62,043 bases of DNA from an uncultured Succinivibrionaceae bacterium (GCA_944390105.1 CALXOV010000043.1:1-62043); one strand, 5' to 3'. Positions 35,715 through 44,195 are shown, numbered from the stretch's first letter. Numbers and translations are program-made. Notes: a model not told the origin generated them from the letters alone.

Positions 35715-35989
35715 GGCCTACTCCTGCAGTCTGTTCTGCTTCATGGTAGCAAAAGCCTCAAACTAAAAATTTGAAGGCTCCTCAAAAAGCGCAGGTTTAC
35801 AGCATTTAATCGCCAGACTTATGCTCCTTATCACTTTTCTCAAGTGTAGTCTCACATTTATCCATAAGTCTGTCAACCACTTTTTAGCATGAGCTAAAGA
35901 TTTTTGTTAAAAGTGCCGATAAGGTATGATAATGTGAACTTAAATTGTGCATAAAAAAATCAGGGCTGTGGAGAGAATTGTTATAGACC
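35715..35989. promoter_or_regulatory. Divergent control region between sctU and the transposase-derived gene
   Basis: No gene lies here. An imperfect inverted repeat, CCTTATCACTTTT near 35827-35838 and AAAAGTGCCGATAAGG at 35909-35924, spans about 80 bp and could bind a regulator. For the plus strand a weak promoter is possible: TTGTTA (35904-35909), 18 bp, GATAAT (35928-35933). On the minus strand TTGACA occurs (complement of TGTCAA near 35870), but I find no good -10 box at standard spacing, which would fit an activator-dependent promoter for the T3SS run. Confidence 0.35.
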
Positions 35990-37135
35990 ATGTATGTACA
36001 TGTAAGAAAATCCGGTCAAAACCGTTATGTCTATATCATGGAAGCCTATCGCAATAGTGAAGGTAAGGTTGCCCATCGCACCATTGAAAAGCTCGGCCGT
36101 TATGACGTGCTTAAGCAAAAAGATCCCAACTTTCTTGAAAAACTCAAAGACAATATTAAGTTGCGCGATCAATTCCCCCATTATGACAAAATAGAGCAGG
36201 AAAACCGCTGGTTTGAAGAACAGGGATTAAATTTAAGTTATCAGCAAGGCAACAGTCTCGCTTACTGCGGTATGCCGGTTTACGCCTATTCAGACCGAGT
36301 GCTGCGCCAACTCTTCCGCAAAATCTTAAATCTTGAGTATGTACTCACCTACATGCAAAGCCGGGCTAAAGAAAAATTTGACTTTAATCTCGCCACTCTC
36401 ATTTACCACCGCATTTTAGCTAAGCTGTTTTCAGGTTCTGACTGCGTCAACGGTACCCGCTACAGCTTTATTGGCGACGTTTTCGATTTAAAGGATGAGC
36501 ATGCTTATCTTCCGCAGGTTCGGGCCATGATTGGCGCACAACAGGAGCGACTTTTATCCTACCTGCTGAAAAAAGCTGCCAATGAGGCCCGACTTCCTGA
36601 AATCGCGCGAGCTTTAAGCGAACTTAATGAGCCTACGCTTAAAAATTTTATATCATCCTTAACCTCAGTCCCCCAAGATGAGCAAAGTCAGAAACTTTTA
36701 TTTAAACTTAAGCCTTTTTTAGCTAAGTTTTCTCCTAAGCCTGCCTCTGCTGAACTTTCAGGACAAAGCTTTTTAAATGAGTTTGAGGCTTTAGTAAGTA
36801 AGGCTATGCTGGAAATTATCCGCCGTGCCTTAGCCGATAATGGCTTTGACTACACCCTCTCTGAGATAGAAAGAGCTCTTAGGCATGCCCTCATGACCGT
36901 CTATATTCCTCCGCAGGCGGCCGATGACACGCTTTACATCAAGCTTGCCAATGCCTACACTGAGCTTAACAATCGAATCTTAGAAGCATTCGGCTTTGAG
37001 CCGCCTTTAAACTGTTCGCGCAAAAACGATCTGCAACGATCGCTTAAAATCAAATACTGCTCCAATCGGGATCTGCTTGGCGCTCTCGTCTACGATCGCT
37101 TTGTGATCCCCTATGAGGATGCAAAGGAGCCTTAA
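35990..37135 (+). CDS. IS1634-type transposase derivative without catalytic core
   Basis: Residues 1-41 (YVHVRKSGQNRYVYIMEAYR and TIEKLGRYD) match the N-terminus of IS1634-family transposases, and about 112-160 (KEKFDFNLATLIYHRILAKL) match the helical domain that follows. About 275-350 (NGFDYTLSEIERALRHAL, EAFGFEPPL) resembles the family's C-terminal end. Between them, where the DDE catalytic domain of some 250-300 residues should lie, there are only about 100 unrelated helical residues. The protein has 381 residues against about 550-600 for the family. The open frame and its coupling to the next gene (stop TAA directly before ATG 37136) suggest it is kept, perhaps as a DNA-binding protein. 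Confidence 0.65.
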   Translation: MYVHVRKSGQNRYVYIMEAYRNSEGKVAHRTIEKLGRYDVLKQKDPNFLEKLKDNIKLRDQFPHYDKIEQENRWFEEQGLNLSYQQGNSLAYCGMPVYAYSDRVLRQLFRKILNLEYVLTYMQSRAKEKFDFNLATLIYHRILAKLFSGSDCVNGTRYSFIGDVFDLKDEHAYLPQVRAMIGAQQERLLSYLLKKAANEARLPEIARALSELNEPTLKNFISSLTSVPQDEQSQKLLFKLKPFLAKFSPKPASAELSGQSFLNEFEALVSKAMLEIIRRALADNGFDYTLSEIERALRHALMTVYIPPQAADDTLYIKLANAYTELNNRILEAFGFEPPLNCSRKNDLQRSLKIKYCSNRDLLGALVYDRFVIPYEDAKEP

Positions 37136-37879
37136 ATGCTCCTTTATGATGCAATCTCCCCTTACGGTCTGGTATACCTTGCCGGTACCTTGAGCCTTTT
37201 TGCCCTTTTAAAACTAAAACTCGCGCTCTCCTTTGCCGATAGCCTATTCTATACGGTGTTTATCGCGCTTTTTGCCATTAGCGGCGCCCGCCTCGGCTAC
37301 GCCATCTTTTATGAAAGAAACTACTTCTTAGAGCATCCGGGTGAACTTTTTGAGCTTTACAAAGGTGGAATGTCCTTTCACGGCGCGATATTAGGTCTTA
37401 CAACAGCACTTATCATGATTGTAAAAGACGGTACGCTACGTCTTAAGATCTGCGATATGCTTGCGCTTACGGCTCTTATCCTGCTGCCGCTTGGCAGGTT
37501 GATGAATTATCTAGGAGGAGAGATCTACGGCACCGAAGCCGCTCCCGGCACCCCATTTGCCGCCATTTATCCTGCCATTGATTTAAAGCTACGTCATGCC
37601 GTCACCCTGTATGAGGCGGCAGGCTACGTACTAGTGATTTTGCCCCTGCTTTTGGGGTTAAAACAGCGCGGTGCCATAAAATATGCTGGAGATTTTGCCT
37701 GCGCCTTTATGTTGTTACAGGGACTGTTGCGCTTTTGTGTCGATTTTTGGCGTGAACCTGATTTGAGCGTGGGACCGATATTAGAGCGCTTCGGTTTAGG
37801 TCAGCTCCTAGCTTTAATACAGGTATGTTGCGCACTCCTGCTTTTGGGCTATCTCAAACAGCTAAGGCGTCACGCCTAA
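37136..37879 (+). CDS. Lgt-like prolipoprotein diacylglyceryl transferase paralogue
   Basis: The 247-residue membrane protein has about seven helices and Lgt landmarks: GGMSFHGAILG at about 77-87 (with the conserved His), PLGRLMNYLGGEIYG at about 118-132 (Arg and Asn of the GRxxNxxxGE loop) and FWREPD at about 204-209. Lgt attaches diacylglycerol to the lipobox Cys. It is shorter than E. coli Lgt (291) and sits inside the T3SS cluster, so it may be a second copy used for SctJ, or the only one in the genome. The start follows the preceding stop directly and uses GGAG inside that gene. The end overlaps sctT (convergent) by 18 bp. Confidence 0.8.
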   Translation: MLLYDAISPYGLVYLAGTLSLFALLKLKLALSFADSLFYTVFIALFAISGARLGYAIFYERNYFLEHPGELFELYKGGMSFHGAILGLTTALIMIVKDGTLRLKICDMLALTALILLPLGRLMNYLGGEIYGTEAAPGTPFAAIYPAIDLKLRHAVTLYEAAGYVLVILPLLLGLKQRGAIKYAGDFACAFMLLQGLLRFCVDFWREPDLSVGPILERFGLGQLLALIQVCCALLLLGYLKQLRRHA

Positions 37880-38686
37880 AATCGTTTTAAGCTCCAAATA
37901 GTGCATATTAAGGCTGGCAAACAGCTCAGCAAAATGGTCAAGAAATGGGCCTAGATAAAAAATAATGAGCAATGCACAGATACCGCTTTTAATCGGCATC
38001 GAAAGAATGAAAACATTAAGCTGTGGAGCAAAGCGATTAATAAGGCCTAAGGCTACGTCGCACATTAAAGCTACAATAATAAATGGGCCGCATAAAAGCA
38101 CTGCATTTACCATAAGAAAATCTAGGTTATCCAAGGTAAAAACGGCCAGACGCATATCCAATAGCGACGGTAGCAACTCAAAAGGCGACCAGATAAGGTA
38201 TGTCTCATAGAAGATGTTAAGGAAATTGACAAAGGCTCCCGAGCTAAAAAAGAGCGTTACTACCGCCATGAACAGCACATTGCCCAGAGGCGTTGAATCC
38301 GCCCCCGATAAAAGATCCGCGCCCTGCGCCATGGAAGCTCCGCGCTGATTATCAATGATGATACCAGCGCATAAAGCCGCATAAAACAGACAGGCACAGA
38401 CATAAGCTAACAGATAGCCGATGATGGCCTCCTTTAACACCAAAATCAACAGCCCTAACAAATCTCCCATGCTCGCCATAGAAATCGGCTCAGCCTGCGC
38501 GGCTAAATATGGATGGAGCGGCATATAGATGGCCAATACGATGGGCATCATCACCGGACCTGAAACCTGCGGACCTAAAAAAGGCACCATTGCGGCAAAC
38601 ATTAAAATTCTTACAGACCCTAACAGGAATGCGCTTAAATTCTGCATGACCGCATCGGTCTGCAGAAAGGCTAAAAGCTCTGTCAT
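37862..38686 (-). CDS. sctT: T3SS export gate protein SctT
   Basis: The 274-residue protein has about seven to eight hydrophobic segments. Family landmarks are SVRILMFAAMVPFLGPQVSG near 24-43 and IIIDNQRGASMAQG near 115-128. With SctR and SctS it forms the entry pore. It directly follows sctS (15 bp gap) in a short minus-strand unit separate from sctR, which is unusual since R-S-T are commonly contiguous. The end overlaps the Lgt-like gene on the other strand. Confidence 0.95.
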   Translation of the reverse strand: MTELLAFLQTDAVMQNLSAFLLGSVRILMFAAMVPFLGPQVSGPVMMPIVLAIYMPLHPYLAAQAEPISMASMGDLLGLLILVLKEAIIGYLLAYVCACLFYAALCAGIIIDNQRGASMAQGADLLSGADSTPLGNVLFMAVVTLFFSSGAFVNFLNIFYETYLIWSPFELLPSLLDMRLAVFTLDNLDFLMVNAVLLCGPFIIVALMCDVALGLINRFAPQLNVFILSMPIKSGICALLIIFYLGPFLDHFAELFASLNMHYLELKTILGVTP

Positions 38687-38701
38687 ACCGCGGCCTGCCT
38701 G

Positions 38702-38962
38702 CTAGAAACCGTAAAAAACTTCAAATACCGCTTTGCCAAAGCGCAAAATTTCCTGAGAGAACCAACCTGCAGTAAGGAACATAGTAACGCACACGGCAAT
38801 AAGCTTAATACCAAAGGAGAGGGTCTGCTCCTGCAACTGCGTGATAGCCTGCACCAAGGCAAGCAGAATACCGACAATTGAAGCCACCAAAATAGGCGGC
38901 ATGGAGAGCATCAGGATAAGATAAAAAGCCTGATACATGAGCTCCAGAATCGCACTGTTCAT
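38702..38962 (-). CDS. sctS: T3SS export gate protein SctS
   Basis: The 86-residue protein has two hydrophobic helices separated by a short loop with QAITQLQEQTLSF, the signature of SctS/FliQ. Length matches YscS and CdsS (about 88-94). Four copies join five SctR and one SctT in the gate. AAAGGAA precedes ATG 38962. A divergent intergenic stretch of about 200 bp to sctP upstream should hold the promoters of both units. Confidence 0.95.
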   Translation of the reverse strand: MNSAILELMYQAFYLILMLSMPPILVASIVGILLALVQAITQLQEQTLSFGIKLIAVCVTMFLTAGWFSQEILRFGKAVFEVFYGF

Positions 38963-39160
38963 ACGAAATTCCTTTAAGATCCCTTTTTATTTGTACCACA
39001 AAAACAAGGCGGCGTCTGATCATATCCTTACAAAATCTCTAAAAAATGAAGCTTTTGCGTAAAACTTTGTGTAGCACCGCAGTTCTTAATGAAAAAATAC
39101 TGTCAAATTGCGTCATCATGCGCTAAATTAAGTGCCATACATCAGTAAAAAGGCGATTTT
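38963..39160. promoter_or_regulatory. Divergent intergenic region sctS / sctP
   Basis: AT-rich, without a gene. It must carry the start signals for sctST (minus) and sctPQR (plus), but no promoter with good spacing stands out. AAAAAGGC precedes the sctP start. Confidence 0.35.
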
Positions 39161-39817
39161 ATGACTACACTCACCAATTCAGTAAAAGCTGAGAGCGCTA
39201 ATGCCACCGCCGTACCGCATGAAAAGGCTCCGTCTGGTGAACGCCGCGCAGGCAGGAGTGATGTAGACAAATTCGAGGCAGCCTTCAAGACTCATCCAGA
39301 TAAACCAGGAGCAAATCCAGATAAGTCGGAAGCAAAAGGATATTCATCATCCTCCCAAAGTGAGCTCTCGGCCCTGTTCTCAGGGCTTATGAGCGGCCAA
39401 GGACAGAACCTTGGTCAAGCCTTAGATAATAGTCTATTGCCAAAAGGAGAGAGCACTGCAACACCACTTAACAGTGCCTCCCTGCAGGAACTTGCAGATA
39501 CCTTAGTTGAGAGAATTCTCGTTTCTGATCCAAAGTTCAGCTCTGGTAGCGAGGTACGTCTGCTCTTAGGGCAGAATACTGGAGCTTTAAACGGTAGTGA
39601 GATTATTTTAAGGCGCGATCTTGAAGGCATGCTCGCCGTAGAAATCAACTGCCGCAATAGGGATCAGTTTAAAAAATTTGTAGAAGTGCGCTCTACTCTT
39701 ACTGAAGCATTAGAAAGCCACGAAAAAGGCGGAGTACACTTAATTATTAATGATCCGCAAGCGCAGAGTGAAGCCTTTGACGAAGCTGTAGCCTCATCGC
39801 GCGGCGGTAGCTATTAG
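39161..39817 (+). CDS. sctP: T3SS needle-length regulator SctP (YscP/HpaP-like)
   Basis: The 218-residue protein has a disordered, charged N-terminal half (1-100) rich in Ser, Pro, Lys and Asp, and a C-terminal T3S4-type domain (about 105-200, from LQELADTLVERILVSDP to EVRSTLTEALE). Such proteins measure needle length and contact SctU to trigger the substrate switch. It is short, so the ruler part would be short or the protein is closer to HpaP. It lies directly before sctQ, as P-Q-R in Yersinia. AAAAAGG precedes ATG 39161. Confidence 0.8.
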   Translation: MTTLTNSVKAESANATAVPHEKAPSGERRAGRSDVDKFEAAFKTHPDKPGANPDKSEAKGYSSSSQSELSALFSGLMSGQGQNLGQALDNSLLPKGESTATPLNSASLQELADTLVERILVSDPKFSSGSEVRLLLGQNTGALNGSEIILRRDLEGMLAVEINCRNRDQFKKFVEVRSTLTEALESHEKGGVHLIINDPQAQSEAFDEAVASSRGGSY

Positions 39818-39825
39818 GATAGCGC

Positions 39826-40842
39826 ATGGAATTAAAACATCTTGAAAGGCTGAGCCTACGCAATCGTGTCCTTTCGCTAAACCTTAAAAGCATCAAGCCT
39901 GCGGCAGCACCATTTTCCCTGCCGCCGCATCCCGTGCTGCTTGAGATTTCCGCCCAAGGAGCAGAGTTTATCTTAGCCTGCGCTGATAGCAATGCTCTTT
40001 TAAGCCTCCCGGGCCTAAAAGAGCGACAAGATCTCGTAGCTGGCCTGCAACTGCCACAGGAGATCCTTGCCGCCTTTTTAGAGCTCTGCCTCGGCCCCAG
40101 TATCAAGCAGGCCGGCAAGGCCTTGGAAACCACGATTATCGTAACCGGTTACGGTGTTGACTTCGATCCCGCTAAGTTCCCCTTAAGCTTTGCCTTTTAT
40201 TATCAAGAAGGGGAGATTCAGCTGCCGTTAATACTCATGTGCAGGAACACCGCTGCCTTAAATAATCTGTTACAGAAATTAGATGAAATCTATGTTGCGC
40301 GCAGTGCACAATTCAGTGACCCGGCTCTAAATTCCTGCTCCGTGACGCTTAAGCTCATCGCCGGCATGAGTGTGTTAAGCGTCAGTGAACTTGACTCCCT
40401 TGAGGAAGGAGACGCCATCGTTATCGATCGCTTCTGCCTTAAAGATGACCGGCTTATCGTAGGCTTTAAAGATTTTTTAGCCAATGCTGCTATCAGCGCC
40501 GGCCACGTCACCCTGCAAGGCCCTTTTGTTAAAAGCACGCTTTTAACTGCATTAATTTCCCAGGATAAGGAGACCCCCATGAGCGATGCCCAGAATACAG
40601 CCCCGCAGGCTTCTGACCTTCAATCAATGGATGAGCTCAAGCTTGAAATAAGTTTTGTCGTTGATCGTCAGGTTATGACCTTAGCTCAATTAAAAGAGCT
40701 GCAAGAAGGTTCTGAAATAGCCTTGACTAATCATGATCTAAGTAATGTCTTGCTCGAGGTTAACGGGCAAACTCTAGCCTCAGGGCGCATTATTGATTTA
40801 GGGGATCGCTTCGGCTTTCAAATCCTGCGAAAAGGAAAATAA
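39826..40842 (+). CDS. sctQ: T3SS C-ring/sorting-platform protein SctQ
   Basis: The 338-residue protein has a variable N-terminal part and SpoA domains: one at about 180-245 (KLIAGMSVLSVSELDSLEEG, DAIVIDR) and one at about 268-335 (LKLEISFVVDRQVMTLAQL, LEVNGQTLASGRIIDLGDRF). This is the YscQ/CdsQ and FliM/FliN build. SctQ collects cargo-chaperone complexes below the export gate and binds SctL and SctK. It follows sctP by 8 bp and precedes sctR by 3 bp. A separately translated C-terminal product is likely (see 40579-40842). Confidence 0.93.
   Translation: MELKHLERLSLRNRVLSLNLKSIKPAAAPFSLPPHPVLLEISAQGAEFILACADSNALLSLPGLKERQDLVAGLQLPQEILAAFLELCLGPSIKQAGKALETTIIVTGYGVDFDPAKFPLSFAFYYQEGEIQLPLILMCRNTAALNNLLQKLDEIYVARSAQFSDPALNSCSVTLKLIAGMSVLSVSELDSLEEGDAIVIDRFCLKDDRLIVGFKDFLANAAISAGHVTLQGPFVKSTLLTALISQDKETPMSDAQNTAPQASDLQSMDELKLEISFVVDRQVMTLAQLKELQEGSEIALTNHDLSNVLLEVNGQTLASGRIIDLGDRFGFQILRKGK
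40579..40842 (+). CDS. SctQ-C, internal translation product of sctQ
   Basis: Inside sctQ, AAGGAGA (about 40567-40573) lies five bases before ATG 40579 in the same frame. The product would have 87 residues and contain only the last SpoA domain. Yersinia YscQ-C has 88 residues and is made in just this way, and SpaO and others behave alike; two copies of the short form bind the full-length protein. The strong ribosome site in an otherwise coding stretch is direct sequence evidence. Confidence 0.75.
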   Translation: MSDAQNTAPQASDLQSMDELKLEISFVVDRQVMTLAQLKELQEGSEIALTNHDLSNVLLEVNGQTLASGRIIDLGDRFGFQILRKGK

Positions 40843-40845
40843 TAA

Positions 40846-41514
40846 ATGACCGGTACAGGAGGCGGGCTCAACCCGCTTAATTTTATTCTCTTAGCAGGAC
40901 TTATGGCTCTAGTGCCATTTTTCCTGACTTTAGTTACTGCCTATATCAAGGTGATTGTAGTCACCTACCTTATCCGTAATGCCTTAGGCGTACAGCAGGT
41001 GCCGCCTACCATGGTACTGACAGGTCTTGCGATGATCCTATCAATATTTGTGATGGCGCCAGTGGGAGTAAAAACCTACGATATTTTGCAGGCCATGAAT
41101 TTAAGCGCCAACCTCTCTCCGCAAGAAATTATATCGGTCGCGGCACAAGCCTCTGATCCGTTGCGCAATTTTCTGATTGCTAACTCAGATCATACAGTAA
41201 CTCAAGCTTTAACCTTGACGGCACAAAAGATTTGGCCGCCGGAAATACATGGAGCTATTGATGATCAAAGCTTCATTTTTGTTGTGCCCTCCTTTGTTAT
41301 CAGCGAACTTACTGAGGCCTTTCAGATAGGATTCCTGCTATACCTGCCCTTTATCGCCATTGACCTTATCATCTCCAATATTCTCTTGGCGATGGGCATG
41401 ATGATGGTATCGCCAATGACCATCAGCCTCCCTTTCAAACTCTTGCTATTCATCACGCTTGAGGGCTGGCTTAAACTCTGTCAGGGGCTTTTGTACAGCT
41501 ACAGCTACGCCTAA
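40846..41514 (+). CDS. sctR: T3SS export gate protein SctR
   Basis: The 222-residue protein has four hydrophobic segments and the SctR/FliP landmarks FLTLVTAYIKVIVVTYLIR and NALGVQQVPPTMVLTGLAM near 25-70, and SELTEAFQIGFLLYLPFIAIDL near 150-175. Five copies build the gate ring. It starts 3 bp after sctQ and ends 3 bp from the convergent effector gene, leaving no room for a terminator between them. Confidence 0.96.
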   Translation: MTGTGGGLNPLNFILLAGLMALVPFFLTLVTAYIKVIVVTYLIRNALGVQQVPPTMVLTGLAMILSIFVMAPVGVKTYDILQAMNLSANLSPQEIISVAAQASDPLRNFLIANSDHTVTQALTLTAQKIWPPEIHGAIDDQSFIFVVPSFVISELTEAFQIGFLLYLPFIAIDLIISNILLAMGMMMVSPMTISLPFKLLLFITLEGWLKLCQGLLYSYSYA

Positions 41515-41517
41515 ACC

Positions 41518-43722
41518 CTAAATCCCCTGTGTCGCTCTGACCTTATCCTCGCTTAAGGCCTCACAGAAAGCTGCCGCCTGCTGAGCATTAATCTGCAGGA
41601 TCATCTGCTCTCCTTCCAAGCGAGCGTTGAGAACCCGTGCCCCATGCTCAGCAAGATGCGCCGTGACCTTATTAAACATTTCCTGCGACCCGTGGGCTGA
41701 GAAGACATAACCGTCGCCCTCAAGGGAAATATGCCACGCAGTGCGCTTACTTGGATCGTCAATTTGCAGATGACGCAACGGTACTATGCCATTTTTGGAA
41801 CTCTGCCGCACGGGAGAGGTAAGTTTTTCAAGCATATCCAGAGCACCTAAAACATAGGGCTCATCATCGGCAAACGGCAAACGCTCGGCAAAAACCTCAT
41901 CTAGCAGATAATCACGGCGCGCAATAAAGCTCTCGCGCAGCTCCTCAAGTTTTGAGACATATGAACTGAACTCCTTCTTAAGCTCAGGTTTATCAGTTTT
42001 AGTCACCTCTCCTTCAAAGAAATTGATGTAACTATCAAAAACTGCCGTATCTTTGCCCTCGGCGCGCATCTTAGCTAATTGCTTGACGCCCTCCATCTTT
42101 TCCTTATAAGTGCTGTCATCAAAGACCGTAAAATTCTTAAAATACATGGATTTTATGAGAGTTTTGGGCTGCGTAAAAGAAAAGTCAGAGTTCACATTGC
42201 GCAAGGCCATATAGTTCTCCAAAGAATGACCAGGATCAATTGCAGCAAACTCGTTGCCAAGCCGTCCCTTATTATCGCCCCGCGAACCAATGGCATCTCT
42301 ATCGGCCAGCATCAGCATCAAGATCTTATTGCGGCCCCACCCTTCTATAACCGCATCACTCTTTACTTTGTCTTTTAGATCATCAATTTTTTTTCCCTCA
42401 AAGCCAAGCATCGCGGCATCAGTATATTCAACTAAGACGCCGTCGACGATCTGCCCTTTAAGTGTTTCAAATCTCACCTCATGATCATTGTGTACCGCCT
42501 GCATGTGTTCTGAGGAAATCATAAGCTTTAAACTGCCGTCATCGTAGCTCGCCGGTACCAGCTTGGCCTTTTGCGCATTTACTCCCATGGCGTGCATGAG
42601 ATCAGTAGCCAAAGTCTCCTTAATTGCAGCCATATTGGCTTCACTCTTGGTCTTGGCGGTAAACAGCCGATGAAAAAATCCCTTAGAGCGCGCCTTAGGC
42701 ACCCGCACCTTACCCATGGAAATGTCAGATTCGGCATAATCCATCTTCACGTGTTCAATGGTGGAAAAATAAGGATCCGTATTTTTGATAAGCCCAATGA
42801 TCTTCCCTCTGAGCTCTTTGTCAGCAAGTGCGGCCGTCAACAACTCCCGGCTTTGTTCAGCCGATAAATTATGTGGTAGATTAAGTCTGCTTTGTAGCGC
42901 TATCAGATCACGCTTGAGCTGTTGAATATCTTGCGAAAGTTCTCTGCGCTGCTCGACGCTTCTGCCTATATTCTGATTAGTTATAACCTTGTTAACTAGC
43001 TCTCCTGCCTCACGATTAATCTTAGTACCATCTCGCAGCAAATCAATATCATGACAGGGAAGCCACGCCTTTTTACCGTCAAATCCCGGTTCAACACCCG
43101 CGCCTTTCGTCTGTACAAACTCAAACAAGCCGATATGAGCACCTGGTTTTAATTTGAGATCTTCTGAATTGTACCGCGCACGCGGAGTATTCAACAGCTC
43201 CACTCCCTGCGGTTTATCTTCTTTATTACACTTTTGCGCTAAGATATCGCACAACTCTCCGATCTTAGCCTGACTAAGTTCCGCTAAGCCGCCCTTTCCC
43301 TCTGCTTTTATGAGGTTATGCGCATAATCCTTAAGGCCCCTGATATTAATATTCACGGATTTCAGCTTTGGATAAGCATCACCCATAATACGTTGAGAAA
43401 AGTGGGCTAAAAGATTATCGATATTACGTTTAAGCTCAGCTGAAACTTCACGTTGCGCACTTTGCAAGGTAGCGCGCACTACTTTAGCACTTAAAGCCCG
43501 GCTCGAGGAGGCATCAAAATTCAGTCGCGTCGCAATATTCAGACCAAAAGCCTCGGTAAGCGCCCTTTGAAAATCCGCCCGCACCTCGCGATTAAGGCTT
43601 GCCTTATCACTGCCGTGCGCTACCTTGGCTGTAGACAGCTGCGCAGTCCCTTGATTGTTAGCAAGCGTAATGCTGGAGGCTCGGGTATTGGCTAAAATGC
43701 CGTACTCACTGATTCCAACCAT
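41518..43722 (-). CDS. Putative T3SS effector with possible lipid-kinase-like fold
   Basis: The 734-residue soluble protein follows a CesT chaperone gene by 8 bp, a typical effector arrangement. The middle part looks kinase-like: EANMAAIKETLATDLMHAMG at about 361-380, ADRDAIGSRGDN at 473-484 and AIDPGHSL at 494-501, resembling the D(x)nN catalytic loop and the DxG metal motif of PI3/PI4-kinase or HipA-type folds. The N-terminal 130 residues have helical chaperone-binding character, and a C-terminal module follows (about 640-734). I do not recognise a named effector. Kinase activity is a hypothesis from motif order and spacing only. Confidence 0.6.
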   Translation of the reverse strand: MVGISEYGILANTRASSITLANNQGTAQLSTAKVAHGSDKASLNREVRADFQRALTEAFGLNIATRLNFDASSSRALSAKVVRATLQSAQREVSAELKRNIDNLLAHFSQRIMGDAYPKLKSVNINIRGLKDYAHNLIKAEGKGGLAELSQAKIGELCDILAQKCNKEDKPQGVELLNTPRARYNSEDLKLKPGAHIGLFEFVQTKGAGVEPGFDGKKAWLPCHDIDLLRDGTKINREAGELVNKVITNQNIGRSVEQRRELSQDIQQLKRDLIALQSRLNLPHNLSAEQSRELLTAALADKELRGKIIGLIKNTDPYFSTIEHVKMDYAESDISMGKVRVPKARSKGFFHRLFTAKTKSEANMAAIKETLATDLMHAMGVNAQKAKLVPASYDDGSLKLMISSEHMQAVHNDHEVRFETLKGQIVDGVLVEYTDAAMLGFEGKKIDDLKDKVKSDAVIEGWGRNKILMLMLADRDAIGSRGDNKGRLGNEFAAIDPGHSLENYMALRNVNSDFSFTQPKTLIKSMYFKNFTVFDDSTYKEKMEGVKQLAKMRAEGKDTAVFDSYINFFEGEVTKTDKPELKKEFSSYVSKLEELRESFIARRDYLLDEVFAERLPFADDEPYVLGALDMLEKLTSPVRQSSKNGIVPLRHLQIDDPSKRTAWHISLEGDGYVFSAHGSQEMFNKVTAHLAEHGARVLNARLEGEQMILQINAQQAAAFCEALSEDKVRATQGI

Positions 43723-43730
43723 ACCCCATC

Positions 43731-44177
43731 CTATACCGCTAATCCCTCAAATGGCCGTAAATGTTCACTTACCGCTTCCTCATTCATCCTTAAAATTTCC
43801 TGCTGCCAATACTCAGCATAGCGAGCGGTATTGATAAAAATCTGCACTAAACGATCTGCCCCCAAAGCAAGATAACCCTGATAAGAAAAGACTGCGATAT
43901 TGCTATCCTCCTGCAGGGCCAGCGTTCCGCCGCCGGTCTTAAGCCCAAACAGATTGGCCTGCAACAGCCTCACCGCCGCCGTAGACAGCACCTGCGGTTT
44001 AATTTCCGCTAACTCAAAGAAAATATATACACGGTCAGTTTCCGTGACATATTGCAGATTAGCCGTTAAGCCCTCATTAAGCTCAATAGCCAAGAAAGCG
44101 CTATCATCTGCCTTTAAGCTTAAATTAAGACTGTCGCCCAATCGTGCCAAAAAAACTTCATAGCTCTGCAAACTCAT
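43731..44177 (-). CDS. CesT-type chaperone of the adjacent effector
   Basis: The 148-residue acidic protein has the full class I chaperone pattern: SLQSYEVFLARLGDSLNL helix, beta segments AFLAIELNEG and VYIFFELAEI, then LLQANLFGLKTGGGTLALQ and a C-terminal helix. It lies 8 bp before the putative kinase-like effector gene. ATG 44177 was selected, with GATGGGG just upstream; in-frame ATGs at 44183 and 44189 are alternatives. Confidence 0.82.
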   Translation of the reverse strand: MSLQSYEVFLARLGDSLNLSLKADDSAFLAIELNEGLTANLQYVTETDRVYIFFELAEIKPQVLSTAAVRLLQANLFGLKTGGGTLALQEDSNIAVFSYQGYLALGADRLVQIFINTARYAEYWQQEILRMNEEAVSEHLRPFEGLAV

Positions 44178-44195
44178 AATCATCCCCATCAACTT

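Noticed and set aside
41518-43722. Effector 3 as a third member of the 800-residue paralogue family
   Set aside because: It shares neither the VRFFKG/YRAEQR block nor the LSIEVAI block.
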